Shown here: positions 1 through 11,551 of the stretch, piece by piece | Layout of the letters: every line of letters begins with the position of its first letter | Position numbering within the stretch: position 1 is the first letter of the stretch | The notes under the pieces: model-generated | Database searches by the model: none | What the model was told of the DNA's origin: nothing | What the model saw: the letters and a program-made list of their open reading frames with translations, nothing else | NCBI GenBank assembly: GCA_051453625.1 | Contig: JBOZIK010000001.1 | Span: 268,444,851-268,508,850, forward strand | Direction: 5' to 3' | DNA length: 64,000 bases | Source of the DNA: Welwitschia mirabilis | Lineage: Eukaryota; Gnetophyta; Gnetopsida; Welwitschiales | Program-made: the position numbers and the translations under genes

Positions 1-478
1 CGACAGGGATTTATAATAAGTTATCTGCTTTACTTCTAGTTTAACTATCTTTGATCTACATGCGAAGTCCTATCATCTGGTTCTAGAGATCTCGTCCACT
101 ATGATCGTCTGGACGATGAGGTGGGCGATGGAGTCTGATGAGAAGATGTTCAATTTAACTTCAAGTTATCTAGAAAGAAGTCTATCATTTACTCAATTAG
201 GGTTGTCATCCTGACTATCTTCTGGATGACATAGGGGATGACAGTCTTCTATTCATCCTTTTTCAGTTTGGTATCTTGTTGTTTGCAGGGATAATAATCT
301 GAAAATACAATTTATCCATATCTATATAAAATGCTCGTGAATTATCTGATAAACTGCATGTTTTTGTCTTGTGCTCCTAGATTCTCGATTGTCATAAGGA
401 CTAAGCATTTATCTATTAGTTTATCTGCAAAACAACTCAAAATACCCTATCACATACATCTAAGTTTGCATCGCAACA
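1..478 (-). repeat. LTR-A, family-1 Ty3/gypsy, partial
   Basis: Minus-strand LTR cut by the window edge. It aligns with 2080-2552 (about 87 percent by eye over the first 180 bases) and more loosely with 8208-8675. The plus-strand end is gcatcgcaaca, so on the minus strand the LTR starts TGTTGCGATGC. A purine-rich tract (minus strand taagcagggggcta) lies immediately outside, as expected upstream of a 3' LTR. The segment at 190-260 carries paired gtcatcc/ggatgac words that are typical of this family's U3. Confidence 0.8.
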
Positions 479-923
479 TAGCCCCCTGCTTAGCCTTGTC
501 AGTCCCTGACAAAGCTAGGCGGTAAACTATGTTTACAAGCCAACTTTTAAATAACAAAAGAGCTAGGATATCTAAAAGAAACATCTGACAAAAATGTATC
601 TATAATAAATCTGAATCTGAATTTCTAAAAATTTAAAAACTGAATAAAATACTTGGTAAGTATCAGATGTATGTTTATCATCCAGTATGTCATCTGGACG
701 ATAGTAGAGACGACAACCTTCTTAAAAGTTTTTAAAAGTCTGGAATCTGTGATAGAAAAATGATTTTGCATTAATTATAAAATTCTGAAAAATAATGCCT
801 TCTGTGATAGATAGTTAAATATAATCATGTAAAAATTAAGGAGGTTTTACAATAATGATTTATCATGATCGAAAAAATTGGATTAGAAATATGCAATATA
901 TATGTAGAAATATGCAATATATA
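479..923 (-). mobile_element. Second copy of family-1 3' internal tail with polypurine tract
   Basis: A 445-bp non-coding segment between LTR-A and LTR-B. It matches 2553-2988 at roughly 90 percent by eye. On the minus strand it ends in a polypurine tract (gcagggggcta) directly before LTR-A. Its other end is joined to the LTR-B terminus with no PBS, so it is the last part of an internal region and not a whole one. A 21-bp unit (tagaaatatgcaatatatatg) is repeated in tandem at about 884-925. Confidence 0.7.
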
Positions 924-2552
924 TGTATCACTCTTTGATCTCAATCCTATTAATTATAAATAAGATGCAAAATACAACATGCTAGTATAGACGGAGTAAT
1001 CCAAATGTCATAATTCCNNNNNNNNNNNNNNNNNNNNNNNNNNNNNNNNNNNNNNNNNNNNNNNNNNNNNNNNNNNNNNNNNNNNNNNNNNNNNNNNNNN
1101 NNNNNNNNNNNNNNNNNNNNNNNNNNNNNNNNNNNNNNNNNNNNNNNNNNNNNNNNNNNNNNNNNNNNNNNNNNNNNNNNNNNNNNNNNNNNNNNNNNNN
1201 NNNNNNNNNNNNNNNNNNNNNNNNNNNNNNNNNNNNNNNNNNNNNNNNNNNNNNNNNNNNNNNNNNNNNNNNNNNNNNNNNNNNNNNNNNNNNNNNNNNN
1301 NNNNNNNNNNNNNNNNNNNNNNNNNNNNNNNNNNNNNNNNNNNNNNNNNNNNNNNNNNNNNNNNNNNNNNNNNNNNNNNNNNNNNNNNNNNNNNNNNNNN
1401 NNNNNNNNNNNNNNNNNNNNNNNNNNNNNNNNNNNNNNNNNNNNNNNNNNNNNNNNNNNNNNNNNNNNNNNNNNNNNNNNNNNNNNNNNNNNNNNNNNNN
1501 NNNNNNNNNNNNNNNNNNNNNNNNNNNNNNNNNNNNNNNNNNNNNNNNNNNNNNNNNNNNNNNNNNNNNNNNNNNNNNNNNNNNNNNNNNNNNNNNNNNN
1601 NNNNNNNNNNNNNNNNNNNNNNNNNNNNNNNNNNNNNNNNNNNNNNNNNNNNNNNNNNNNNNNNNNNNNNNNNNNNNNNNNNNNNNNNNNNNNNNNNNNN
1701 NNNNNNNNNNNNNNNNNNNNNNNNAATTCATATTAAAGATTTAGGAAGGCATCTGTATCGTAAAGTAATCGTTTCTCAATAGAGGATATGCCGTCCAACA
1801 CCAAGGTAACGTCTCTCTAGATTACAAGATGGTTCTCCGGTCCCAAGATCTCTTGTCAGGAGAATGTCAGGTACTGTCAAAGATGATTAGGGATCAAGGG
1901 GAAGACCTTTATTTATAAACAAAAAGGAAAGATAAACTGACAGAAAGGTAAAGTAGAAACTCTAGTTAACGTGCAAGAGAAAGTCGGAAATAACAAGCGA
2001 CAACTCAAGAATACATTCTGTAAAACTATGGGAGAACAGTGTCATTCTTATGGTCATCCAGATGATGGAGAGGACGACAAGGATTTATAATGAGTTATTT
2101 GCTTCACTTCTAGTTTAACTGTCTATGATCTACATGCGAAGTCTTGTCAACTAGTTCTGGAGATGTCATTCACTATGGTCGTCTGGACGATGAGGTGAAC
2201 GATGGAGTCTGATGAGAAGATGTTCAATTCAAATTCAAGTTATCTGGAAAGAAGTCTGTCATTTTCTCGATTAGGATTGTCATCCTGATTATCGTCTGGA
2301 CGACATAGGGGATGACAATCTTCTATTCATCCTTTGTTAGTGTGATATCTTGTTGTTTGCAGGGATAATCATCTGAAAATATAATTTATCCATATCTATA
2401 TGAAATGCTTATGAATTATCTAATAAACTACATGTTTTTGTCTTATGTTCCTGAATTTTCAATTGTCATAGAAACTAGGCATTTATCTATTAGTTTATCT
2501 ACAAAACAACTGAAAATACCCTATCAAATAAATCTATGTTAGCATTGCAACA
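924..2552 (-). repeat. LTR-B, 3' LTR of family-1 element
   Basis: The plus-strand left end is tgtatcactctttg and the right end gcattgcaaca. It matches LTR-C (7500-8675) end to end except where N bases replace about 256 bp. A TATA box on the minus strand (TATAAAT at 1911-1917) sits where LTR-C has its own. Apparent length is 1629 bp against 1176 for LTR-C because the N run is too long or hides an insertion. Confidence 0.75.
1018..1724. other. Assembly gap, 707 N
   Basis: Lies inside LTR-B. Alignment to LTR-C predicts about 256-266 missing bases (equivalent to 7599-7864), so the gap size is overestimated by about 440 or it hides extra sequence. Confidence 0.95.
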
Positions 2553-2988
2553 TAATCTCCCACTTAGCCTTCTCAGTCCCTGATAAAACCAGGAGGTAAA
2601 CTGTGTTTGCAAGCCAACTTTTAAATAATAAAAGAGCTAGGATATCTAAAGGAAACATCTAACAAAAATGTATCTGTAATAAATCTGAATCTGAATTTCT
2701 AAAAATTTAAAAACTAAATAAAATACCTAGTAAGTATCAGATGTATGTTTGTCATCCAGTATATCATCCAGACGATTGTAGGGATGACAGACTCCTTAAA
2801 GGTTTTTCAAAGTCTGAAACCTGGGAAAGAAAATAAATTTTTCATTAATTATAAAATTCTGGAAAACAACTCCTTCTGTGATAGATAGTTAAATATAATC
2901 ATGTAAAAATTAAGGAGGTTTTACAATAATAATTTATCATGATCAAAAAAAATGGATCAGAAATATGCAATATCTATGTAGAAATATG
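2553..2988 (-). mobile_element. Family-1 3' internal tail with polypurine tract
   Basis: Non-coding end of the internal region, directly next to LTR-B. On the minus strand the purine tract aagtgggagatta precedes TGTTGCAATGC of the LTR. It contains a further pair of gtcatcc/ggatgac words at about 2749-2790. It runs into a 100-base gap at 2989. Confidence 0.7.
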
Positions 2989-3088
2989 NNNNNNNNNNNN
3001 NNNNNNNNNNNNNNNNNNNNNNNNNNNNNNNNNNNNNNNNNNNNNNNNNNNNNNNNNNNNNNNNNNNNNNNNNNNNNNNNNNNNNNNN
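2989..3088. other. Assembly gap, 100 N
   Basis: Round-number gap of probably unknown true size inside the family-1 internal region. No duplicated sequence is visible on its two sides. Confidence 0.95.
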
Positions 3089-4690
3089 TCTAGACTTTTA
3101 GCAAAAATTTAATAATGAAATGATTAACATGGAAAAATTATTTAAAAAATACTTAATTGTAAAAAAGAGTATATCTTCTTAAAAAATTTACAATCAATTT
3201 TTAAAAATTAAGGCATCAAAATTAAAAAATTCTTTTAAAAAAAGGGTGTGATACTCCAAAACCAAAATTGAACTTTATCCTCAAAGTTTTAAGATAGAAA
3301 ATGTTAATATCATTTGAGAACATATCCTTAGGAAACATTTTTCTCAAAATACCCTTTTTTATTGAAAAAGAAAAATATGCAAAGCAATGTCACTAAGATA
3401 TAATGTAGAAAAAGCAACTATCTAATGAGAGATCATCATCTTCATCTTTGTAATGTTATTTCTTCCTAAAAAAGCTAAATGAAAGATTAATCCATAAAAA
3501 TAGTTATGCCTTATGATGTTATTTCTTATGAAAATAGAGGTGAAGTGGAATGGATGATGAGAATTAAACATGATAATATGCAAAATGATTCAAGCATGCA
3601 ATCCATGAATAAAAGAGATAACCTATCTAAGTCACTGGCATTATTATATTTTTGTGAATTTTAATGAATCTTAATATCGAATAAGCATATTATTGATCAA
3701 ATAAATTATTAAAATTTAAGAATTAGTGGCAAATCTAAGTATAAAAGTTAAAAAGAATATAACTTAGAAGGTCTTTGATTCTTACTTTGTTTCACTCCAT
3801 TATTTTCCTTTTCTACCAACATATACATCCTTTGTTTTAACCATTTTGGATAACATTGAACATCTAGTATTACAATGTTTTCTTCCAATAGAATTAAGCA
3901 TGTTAGTCTTGCATTGCTAGTAAGCTACCATAGTCCTAATGTAATTAATTATGTCATAAGCAGATCATTAAAACCACATAGTTAGTAAGCCTTCATAGCC
4001 TCTATATAGTTAGCTAAACCCAATGAAGGGACTAATAAAATGTATTTCTATAAAAAATATATTATATTTTTTATTTTTACTCTTCTTCTCATATTTGTTA
4101 TTTTTTATGCACACAAGAGGAATCATTATCTCATTAGATAATCAATAAATATCTTATCCCCATGAAATAAAGTTGAATATAAGGATTATAACATGAGGCA
4201 TATTCCACCTTTTTTATTCATATTTTTTCAAAATTGAAGACCTTAAATGCATGTGACTTTAACAATCATACTCCAAATATGCATGACTTTTTTTCAAATA
4301 TCCATAAGTGTACTTAATCATAACCATTACTTGAAATGATAGCAAGGTCATCAATTATTGATTTTTGTTAATGGCCATTAACCTAGATTTGTAAGTCTTA
4401 TTAATTCATAAATGGATGGCTAGGATGGATGACTTCTCAGCTAGATGGAGTTATTGGAAAATGAAATGAATAAATAGAGAGGCTTAAGAGGATGATTAAA
4501 TAAGTGGTAACGCTTTAGGATTTCTATTATAACAACATTCTTAGGCAATACTTGTTCTCTTATGGAATGACTAGATCAATTCATGTTTCAACTATAAGGC
4601 TTTTCTTCCATGATAAATTAGAAATAAAACTTAAAAGCATTGTTTCTATTATGTTTAGAGTGGAAAACATTAAAGTTAAGTAATGGCATA
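3089..4690. other. Non-coding part of family-1 internal region
   Basis: AT-rich, with stops in all frames. By position it should hold the pol to 3' end part of the minus-strand element, but I cannot read RT, RNase H or integrase motifs in it on either strand. Confidence 0.5.
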
Positions 4691-4699
4691 GGATGGAGA

Positions 4700-5590
4700 A
4701 CTTTTTTATAGGAAGACTATGCATGCAAGTTCAAAAATTTGGATAAACAATTAGGGGGTGTAAATAGTAAAGTCTACAGATTCAAAGTTAGATAGGGTCC
4801 ATTCTATGGCATTTTTATGATTTTCTAAAAGATTATGTTAAACATATTTCTTAAAAGAATGTTTAATAGAATTAAAAAAAAGATGTTTTATAATTTTATG
4901 AGGTAATTCTAAAGCATTAAAATAGTTACTTTCATGATCAATATTCAATTCAAAATCAAAGGATAAAGAAGATGAAAAAATGTTTAGCTCATAAAGAAAA
5001 CATTTAGAGTCATAAATCTCATTAGCAAAATTAACTTCATTGAAGTTACCTAGTAATTTCATCATGTTGAAAATATTGAATTTTACAATCATGTTGATAA
5101 ATTGTATTGTCATTTTACCATTTATACAATTTATAAGATCATTAGATGTTAAAAGAAAAGGTCTTCCTAAAATGATGGAAATCGAATTGTGTTTTATTAT
5201 TTCCATTTTTAAAATAATAAATCTAGTAGAAAATAATAATTATTTACTTGAACTGTCACATCTTCAACTATTCCTAATAATAACATAAAAGAGTTATTAG
5301 CTAATTAAATCTAGACTTTTGTATTTTTGAGATCATTTAAGTCAAGTTCCTTGTATACATTATGGGGTAAAATATTAAAACTTGTGTTAAGATCTAATAA
5401 AGCTTTCTTAAGATTTTTGTCTTTAATTTTAATGGCTATTATTGGGAAACTAGGATTTTTATACTTAGGAAAAAATTGGTTTTATATGATCACAATGGTT
5501 TGTTAAGCTAAGAAGGCATCTTTCTTGACATAAATGCATTTCTTTATTATGCACATGTCTTTAAGGAATTTTTCATATGAGGGAACCTAT
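4700..5590 (-). pseudogene. Ty3/gypsy aspartic protease and pol linker remnant
   Basis: Aspartic protease part of gag-pol, which in an active element cuts the polyprotein in the virus-like particle. On the minus strand, residues PSYEKFLKDM near 5585 match the gag end typical of Tat/Athila elements. Next come a decayed flap region around LLDLNTSFNILPHNVYKE (the catalytic motif of the family is normally DLGASVN; here DLNTSFN) and GIVEDVTVQVN. The C-terminal signature IILGRPFLLTS lies in the 122-codon open stretch at 4838-5206. ENHKNAIEWTLSNF near 4800 matches the linker just before RT. Stops and frameshifts break it, and after the linker the polymerase is missing. The plus-strand open frame at 5040-5288 is only its antisense. 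Confidence 0.8.
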
Positions 5591-7470
5591 TTAATTACTT
5601 CTAAAAGATATATGTTAATTTTGACTTTCTTAAAAATCATTATGGCCTCCATTTGTTGTCTTTCTATGTTTTTCTTTCTAAGTTATTATGGAAATTGTAA
5701 AGAAACTTAGTAAGTAGGCAAAGGTTTTTCTAACTCCTTTGCTATTTTTTTATTCAATTATTAGGTTAAGGGTAAACATTCTATGTAAAACGTTATAGGT
5801 AACTTTGTGTTATTTACTTTTTCTTTCCCTTTCTTTATTGTAATAGATAATTTTTCATCCTTAGATTGACTTAGATTTATTCCTTGGTTTATCTCTTTGT
5901 CACTTAGAAGGTGAATGGCCTTGGTTGCTTTAATGTGGGTATGTTTTAGTACTTTAATGAGTATACCTCTTTTTCGATTTATTTAAGAGATCATGGGAGT
6001 TTTCCAAGTTCTTTTAAATTTAGAGAAAAAATAATTTATTAAAATACTTGTGTATGGGTTTGGGCTATATATTCAAGATTGCCTAAGGATGAGGAGTGTT
6101 GCTTATGGATTTTTTCATGATTATAGGTAATTTAAGTCTATGTTTACATTATTTTCCTTACTGATTCTTTCAATGGAGTATATGAAAAGGGTTTTTGAAA
6201 ATGTGATGAAAAGAAATGGAAAGATGAAGAAGAAAATAAATTAGGGTGATTCCTCCACACAGGGATATAGGTATTAGAATATGGGTCATATTCTTATTTT
6301 TCTACTAGTGTCTTGCTATATTAACTTGTTTATTTATAGTATTTTAAAATGGACATATGAAAGGATAGTTAGCTATCTCATACAAGTTTATGTGGCAAAG
6401 TAGGCTTTTAGGTCTAGTAGTTAAAGGTATAAAAGAGGTGAACAAAGATTTTACTCTTCTCATTAGCTCATCTATTTTATTATTGACTTTGAAATTATCC
6501 AACACTTTGAATACACTTATGGATCTAACATAATGATGAGATCTAAATGGTTTACTTAATGTTTCTCAATTTCTAGAGCTTTTTGCTATTATTTTAAGGT
6601 AATTACACTTCATCTAATGGAAGACTAAGGAAACTACCCCTACTCATCAAATTAACTAATTGTATATTATTTATAGATAACTTATTGTGAACAAATCTAA
6701 TTTTCATCCCTCACTTGAATCCATGTTATAAACATTTATAAAGCAAGTCCTTAAACTTCTTTAAGGCTAGGAGAAAGTTTCATGATTATTTTAACAATAA
6801 TTCATTATCACTTACCTTAAAGCATTTATTTTATGATTCAGGAAGAATTTTGAAATAAATTTTTTATTTAAATCGAACCAGGTTATAATGGATAAGTATT
6901 TAAGAATATAAATCCAAGATTTATCTTTTTCCTTTAAGAAGAATAAGAAGATAGTAATTAATTTATTGTAAGAGTATCACAAATATTGAGATATGGTCGA
7001 TAGCATGCATTCGAGTTCCTTGAGGTGTAGGAAGGAGTCCTCTTATTTTAAGCTATAAAAATAAGGTAATAACTAGATGGTGAATGGTCTAGATTCTAAC
7101 CTTTATGCTATTTGCAATTCTACTATGCATGAAAAACTTCTTAAGCATTAAGGTTGTAGGTAGTCATGAAGGGTTTTCTTAAGGAATTTGTTTTTGGATT
7201 AATTTTATGATGGATTTTGATCATTATTTAGAGCTACTCATTATCTAAGTAGTAGTCATGTAGTTAATCCAATAATTCCTAATTAGACCGTGGTATATTA
7301 TTATCATAAAGATGTCAAAAACTAGATTGGAAATTTAGGTTTTATTGGGAGGTGGAAGCTAGTTCTCCTTAGAGATTATCATAAGTTGATTTTTGAATAG
7401 AATTCTATATTATTTGCTTCCTTTAGTATTATGATCTATATCTTGTTAAAATGTTTTTAATTAAACATCC
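5591..7470 (-). pseudogene. Ty3/gypsy gag remnant (Tat/Athila-like)
   Basis: Capsid and nucleocapsid region of the minus-strand family-1 element. The clearest landmark, around 6330-6200, reads YDPYSNTYIPVWRNHPN, which matches the conserved NTYNPGWRNHPNFSW-type motif found near the end of Tat/Athila gag. Downstream on the minus strand (about 6100-5600) is the low-complexity linker to protease. No intact reading frame longer than about 60 codons remains, and no CCHC zinc knuckle is readable. The upstream part, from the PBS at about 7480, is assigned by position only. Confidence 0.6.
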
Positions 7471-7477
7471 TATTATG

Positions 7478-7499
7478 ATGTTGTTATGGTGCGTATTTA
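7478..7499 (-). promoter_or_regulatory. Decayed primer-binding site of family-1 element
   Basis: Immediately inside LTR-C on the minus strand the sequence reads taaatacgcaccataacaac. Its core gcaccataacaac can be aligned to gcgccgttgccgg, the tRNA-Asp-type PBS of Athila/Tat elements, mostly through G-to-A changes. Position is right; similarity is moderate. Confidence 0.5.
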
Positions 7500-8675
7500 T
7501 GTAATATTTCACTCTTCGATATCAGTCCTGTTAATTATAAATAAGATGCAAAATACAGCACGCTAGTATAGACAGAGTGATCCGAATGTCATAATTCTGT
7601 CGAATGTGAATGGTATTGACAATAAAGAGTTGATTTAAAAGAGAAATATGTAACCTTAGTCTACTAAAATAAATTGCAATGCATGAAATAGAATAACAAT
7701 GCAAAACTAATTTATGAAAAGAAACAGTAATGCACCTAATCTAATCAAGCTCAAACTTAATGAAGGTTGCCCTCATAATCTATATAATTAAAGAAACCTA
7801 TCACGAATCTAGAACAACATAAACTATGAGGAATAAGTTCCTAAAATTATTAACAAAAAAAGTAATTCATATTAAAGATAAAAAGCATCTGTATCACAAA
7901 GTAGTCATTCCTCAATGGAGGATACACCATCCAACACCAAGGTAACGTTTCTCTGGATTACAAGATGGTTCTTCGGTCTCAAGATCTCCTGTCACGAGAA
8001 CATCAGGTACTATCAAAGATGATTAGGGATCGAGGGGGAGACCTTTATTTATAGACAAAAAGGGAAAGCAAACTAACAAGAAGGTAAAGTAGAAACTCTA
8101 GCTAACATGCAAGGGAAAGTCGCAAATAACAGGCGACAACTCAGGAATACATTCTATAAAACTATGAGAGGATAGTGTCATCCTTCTGGTCATCTAGACA
8201 ATGTAAGAGACGATAAGAATTGATAATGAGTTATCTGTTTACCTTCTAGTTTACTGCTTGTGGTCTTCATACAAACTATTATCGACTAATTTTGGAGTTG
8301 TCATCTGGTAGTGTCATCTAAACAATGGAGTCTGATAATAAGATCTTCAATTCAACTGCAAGTCATCTTGAAGGAAGTCTATCATATGTTCAACTAGGAT
8401 TGTCGTCCTGCCTGTCGTCTGGATGACATAGAGGATGACAGTCTTCTATTCATCCTTTATCAGTGTGATATCTTGTTATTTGTAGGGATAATCATCTAAA
8501 AATATAATTTATCCATATCTATATGAAATGCTCATGAATTATCTGATGAACTGCATGTTTTTGTCTTGTGTTTTTGGATTCTTGATTGTCATAGGAACTA
8601 GGCATTTATCTATTAGTTTATCTGCAAAACAAGTCAAAATACCTTATCAAATACATCTAAGTTAGCATCGCAATA
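7500..8675 (-). repeat. LTR-C, 5' LTR of family-1 element
   Basis: Complete 1176-bp LTR without gaps. On the plus strand it runs from tgtaatatttcac to gcatcgcaata (CA end decayed to TA). It matches LTR-B and LTR-A over its length, and the last 550 bp resemble the plus-strand LTR at 62380-62986. Its right edge cuts directly into a chromovirus-like RT frame, so this element probably inserted into that one. It is more diverged from A and B than they are from each other. Confidence 0.85.
8045..8054 (-). promoter_or_regulatory. TATA box of LTR-C
   Basis: Minus strand TATAAATAAA, about 620 bp from the LTR start. The same word occurs at the equivalent place in LTR-B (1911-1917) and in the related LTR at 62380. 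Transcription would start just downstream, which places the U3/R border here. Confidence 0.6.
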
Positions 8676-10757
8676 GTGTTATAGTTGCTTAAAGAGAATG
8701 TGCTAACAACTAAGTTAAGAGAATGTGAGTTCTTTAAAGATTTTATTCACTACCTAGAATATATCATATCTAAAAAAGACATTGAATCTAACACTAGCAA
8801 GATGCAAGTTATAAGAAAATGTCCAAAATCAAAGACCCTTAATGAGGTGAAATGTTTCCTTGGCCTTGTTCATTTTATAATCATTTCATCTACACTTTTT
8901 AAAGTGCAAGTCTAATGACAAATTTAACAATATAAAAATTACAATTCCATTCTAAAGAAAGATGCATAAAAAATTTTCTCAAAATTAAGACCCTAAGCCC
9001 CAATATTAAAGATTTCATAGACGGATAAAGAATTACTCATAGTAACAAATGCTCATCAAGAATGAATAGTTGTGGTATTAGTGTAAGAAGAAATAGTGAT
9101 AGCCTATGAATCATACAAATTAAATAAGCTTAAACATAATTATCCAATTAATGACTTATAATTGCTAATCATTATTCATGCATTAAAAATGTGTATACAT
9201 TATAGTTTAAAAGCTAAATTTCAAACAAAGTTTAATCACAAAAGTTTAGCATTTTTTTTACAAAAATAGTCTTTCTTGAACATGAAAGAATACTAGTGGA
9301 TGGAATTACTAGATGAGTATGATTTTATCTTTAAATTCTTACCTAGTAAGAAAAATAAAAGCATAGAGTCTCTTAGCCACATGTAATACATGTTGATTTC
9401 TATTGTCAATTCTAAAACGAAATAAGAGATTACACAGCCAGTGGTACAAGATGAGTTATTCAAAAAAATTTGTAACAAACTTATGAACAATTAAGAAGTG
9501 GCTCCCTACTACCTAATAATAGATGGGATATTGATGAGAAAAAATAGAGTTTGCATTACTATTGAACATTGACATCCTTAATTACTAAGATAAATACATG
9601 AATTTCTATATGCAATTCATTAATGATTTTCAAAAACATATATCACTCTAAAGAAGTAGTAGTATTGGTCAAGAATGAAATCATAAGTTAGATATTTCAT
9701 CAAAGGATGTCATATTTATCAATCCATTAGGTTGCAATAGCAAAATCCAATAGGATTCCTAAAATCCTTAGGCATATTGTCTCTAAAATGAGAAGAAATA
9801 ATGATGAATTTTATCATAGGTTTAATAAAGAATATTAAACAACATGATGATATATTTATATGTGTGGACCAACAAATAAAAATAGCACACTTCATTCTAA
9901 ACAAGATAGTCACTACTAGAGTTTCTAAATTATTATTTTTAATATAGATCCAAACTTTATATTAAAATTTTAATAAGAATTCTTTAAACAATTAGGAACA
10001 TATGTTCTTTTTAGTATAACATTTCCTCTAAAAGCAAAGAGATAAATAAAATAGGTAAATTCCATCTTGAAAGACATCTTAAAAGGTTGTGTTGTAGGAA
10101 AAGTATAGAGATGGGAGGACTATCTTCATCTAGCAGAATTTGCTTATAATCAGGACTACTAAGTCTTCATTAAATATTTCTTGTTTAAGGCAATGTATGA
10201 ACAAAATTACATAATACCCATAAGTTAGTCATATCCAACATAAAGACATGAAAGGTAGAAACAAAAAATTCAAAAAATGGAATAATAATTAAAAAAGTAT
10301 AGAAATAGTTATAGCATGCATGCTATAGATACAATAAGTACTTGACTAAGGACATTTTCATTTCATCTTCCAAGTTGATAATCAAGTATTACTAAGAATC
10401 AAGCCTAAATGGGTAGCCTTGAAGCTAGGTAAATATGGTAAAGTAGAATTAGATTTTTATAGACCTTTTCATATTATCCAAAGAATAGAAAAATTAGCAT
10501 AAAAACTTAATCTTCTAAAAAAGTGGTATCGTGTTTACCTAGTGTTTCATGTTAGCCTTCTTAAATTAGATTACTTAGAAAATTTTGATGAGTATATTAT
10601 TGATTAGAAGAAATTTCCAATAAGATTTAATCTCACTTTTACAATAAAACTAGTTGACATTAAAGAGAACAAAGAAAAGAAGCTAAGGGGGAAAATAATA
10701 AAAGAAGTCTTAGCAGATTGGCTCTATTATGATCAATTCAATGGGGAAATTGAATAA
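8676..10757 (+). pseudogene. Chromovirus-like Ty3/gypsy pol, C-terminal half
   Basis: Starts in mid-RT at the edge of LTR-C. The frame from 8676 reads through KLRECEFFKDFIHYLEYIIS (RT end), then KTLNEVKCFLGLVHF, the RT/RNase H connection motif. RNase H follows (HKSLAFF near 9240, then WMELLDEYDFIFKF near 9300). Integrase remnants follow (VDQQIKIAHFI near 9870; RWEDYLHLAEFAYNQDY near 10130). The integrase C-terminal part is the best preserved (KPKWVALKLGKYGKVELDFY near 10400, then VFHVSLLKLDYLENFDEYII) and ends at a stop near 10757. Many stops and shifts are present. The N-terminal half of the element is not to the left, where the family-1 element sits. The minus-strand open frames at 9293-9490 and 9719-9913 are antisense shadows. 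Confidence 0.85.
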
Positions 10758-11551
10758 TATATGAAATAAAATTATCAAAATTCATTTCTAAATAATGATA
10801 AAAGCTAATAAACTCTTAACTAATGTATAGTAGCATGACGAAAATGGACATTTTAAAGCTAAAACAATCTAGCAATAAGATGTTTTCATGGAAGAATAGC
10901 AATTCAAGAATGAACAACAAGATTAAGATGGGAATTCTATAACAATTTAAAAATGTTATCTATAAACTATCAAGGTTAACTAAAAATTGTTACAATTTTA
11001 ATTGATAATATAATAACCATTCAAGGGATATGACCCTTGCAAGAGATTTATTTGAAGAGTCACTTTGTTTCATCAATGTTAAATGAGATGTTTGGAAAAG
11101 AAAATGGCATGCATGTGATTTTCACAGGGGCATACTAGCCCACAGTGATCCCATATACTAGACCTTGAAGGTAGTATAAACTAGCTAGTCCACCATACCA
11201 AGATCTTACATTTGGCATTAAAGTCTTTGTAAAAAAACGATGAGTTACATATTTCTTTATTAATTATTATTCTACCTATTATTCATTTATTTTTATTATA
11301 CCTAAAATTACATTTTCATTTTATTAGCAATTATTTTCTATCTTAATTTTAATAAATGAAATAGAAGTACCATAAATAAGTTCTTAGGTTTACATCATTC
11401 TGTTATTTCTTAATTTTCATTTACATCATTAATTCTTATATAATAGTATTTATGATTACAAATTCCCTTGTCAAATGATGAATTATACTTCTTGATTCTT
11501 ATCTTAATGGAATGAACAGTTTATAATAAACTATAAGGAACATAAGAAAAA
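10758..11551 (+). other. Probable 3' UTR and LTR of a chromovirus, bounds unresolved
   Basis: Non-coding stretch between the end of one chromovirus pol and the start of another element's gag, so an LTR is expected. A block at about 11128-11175 (containing cagtgatcccatatactaga) recurs in reverse at about 39986-40030, which shows it is a repeat. I could not place the LTR ends. Confidence 0.4.

Larger units (their letters stand above)
924..8675 (-). mobile_element. Family-1 Ty3/gypsy retrotransposon (Tat/Athila-like), degenerate
   Basis: Read on the minus strand: 5' LTR-C (8675 to 7500), decayed PBS, gag remnant (about 7470 to 5590), aspartic protease remnant (5590 to 4838), a few residues of the pol linker (about 4700), unassigned sequence, tail with polypurine tract, then 3' LTR-B (2552 to 924). 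RT, RNase H and integrase are not recognisable, so the element is internally deleted and could not move by itself. The right flank is gtgtt (8676-8680), and the left flank of LTR-B (atata) does not match it. This fits the duplicated tail plus LTR at this end, which puts the true outer boundary beyond base 1. The lineage call rests on the gag, protease and PBS motifs. Confidence 0.75.

Noticed and set aside
1-480. Repeated gtcatcc/ggatgac words as a CRISPR array
   Set aside because: The words are short, irregularly spaced and occur within LTRs of a plant element; there are no regular spacers and no cas genes.
331-525. 64-codon plus-strand frame
   Set aside because: Lies across the LTR-A end and polypurine tract, with no similarity; the equivalent in LTR-B is not open.
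982-1731. 249-codon open frame on minus
   Set aside because: Almost wholly N bases; an artefact of translating a gap. The same holds for frames over 15843-16085, 22857-23549, 31155-32015, 41564-42169, 52405-53067 and 61301-62292.
5040-5288. 82-codon plus-strand frame
   Set aside because: Antisense to the clear protease remnant on minus (ILGRPFLLTS), so a shadow.
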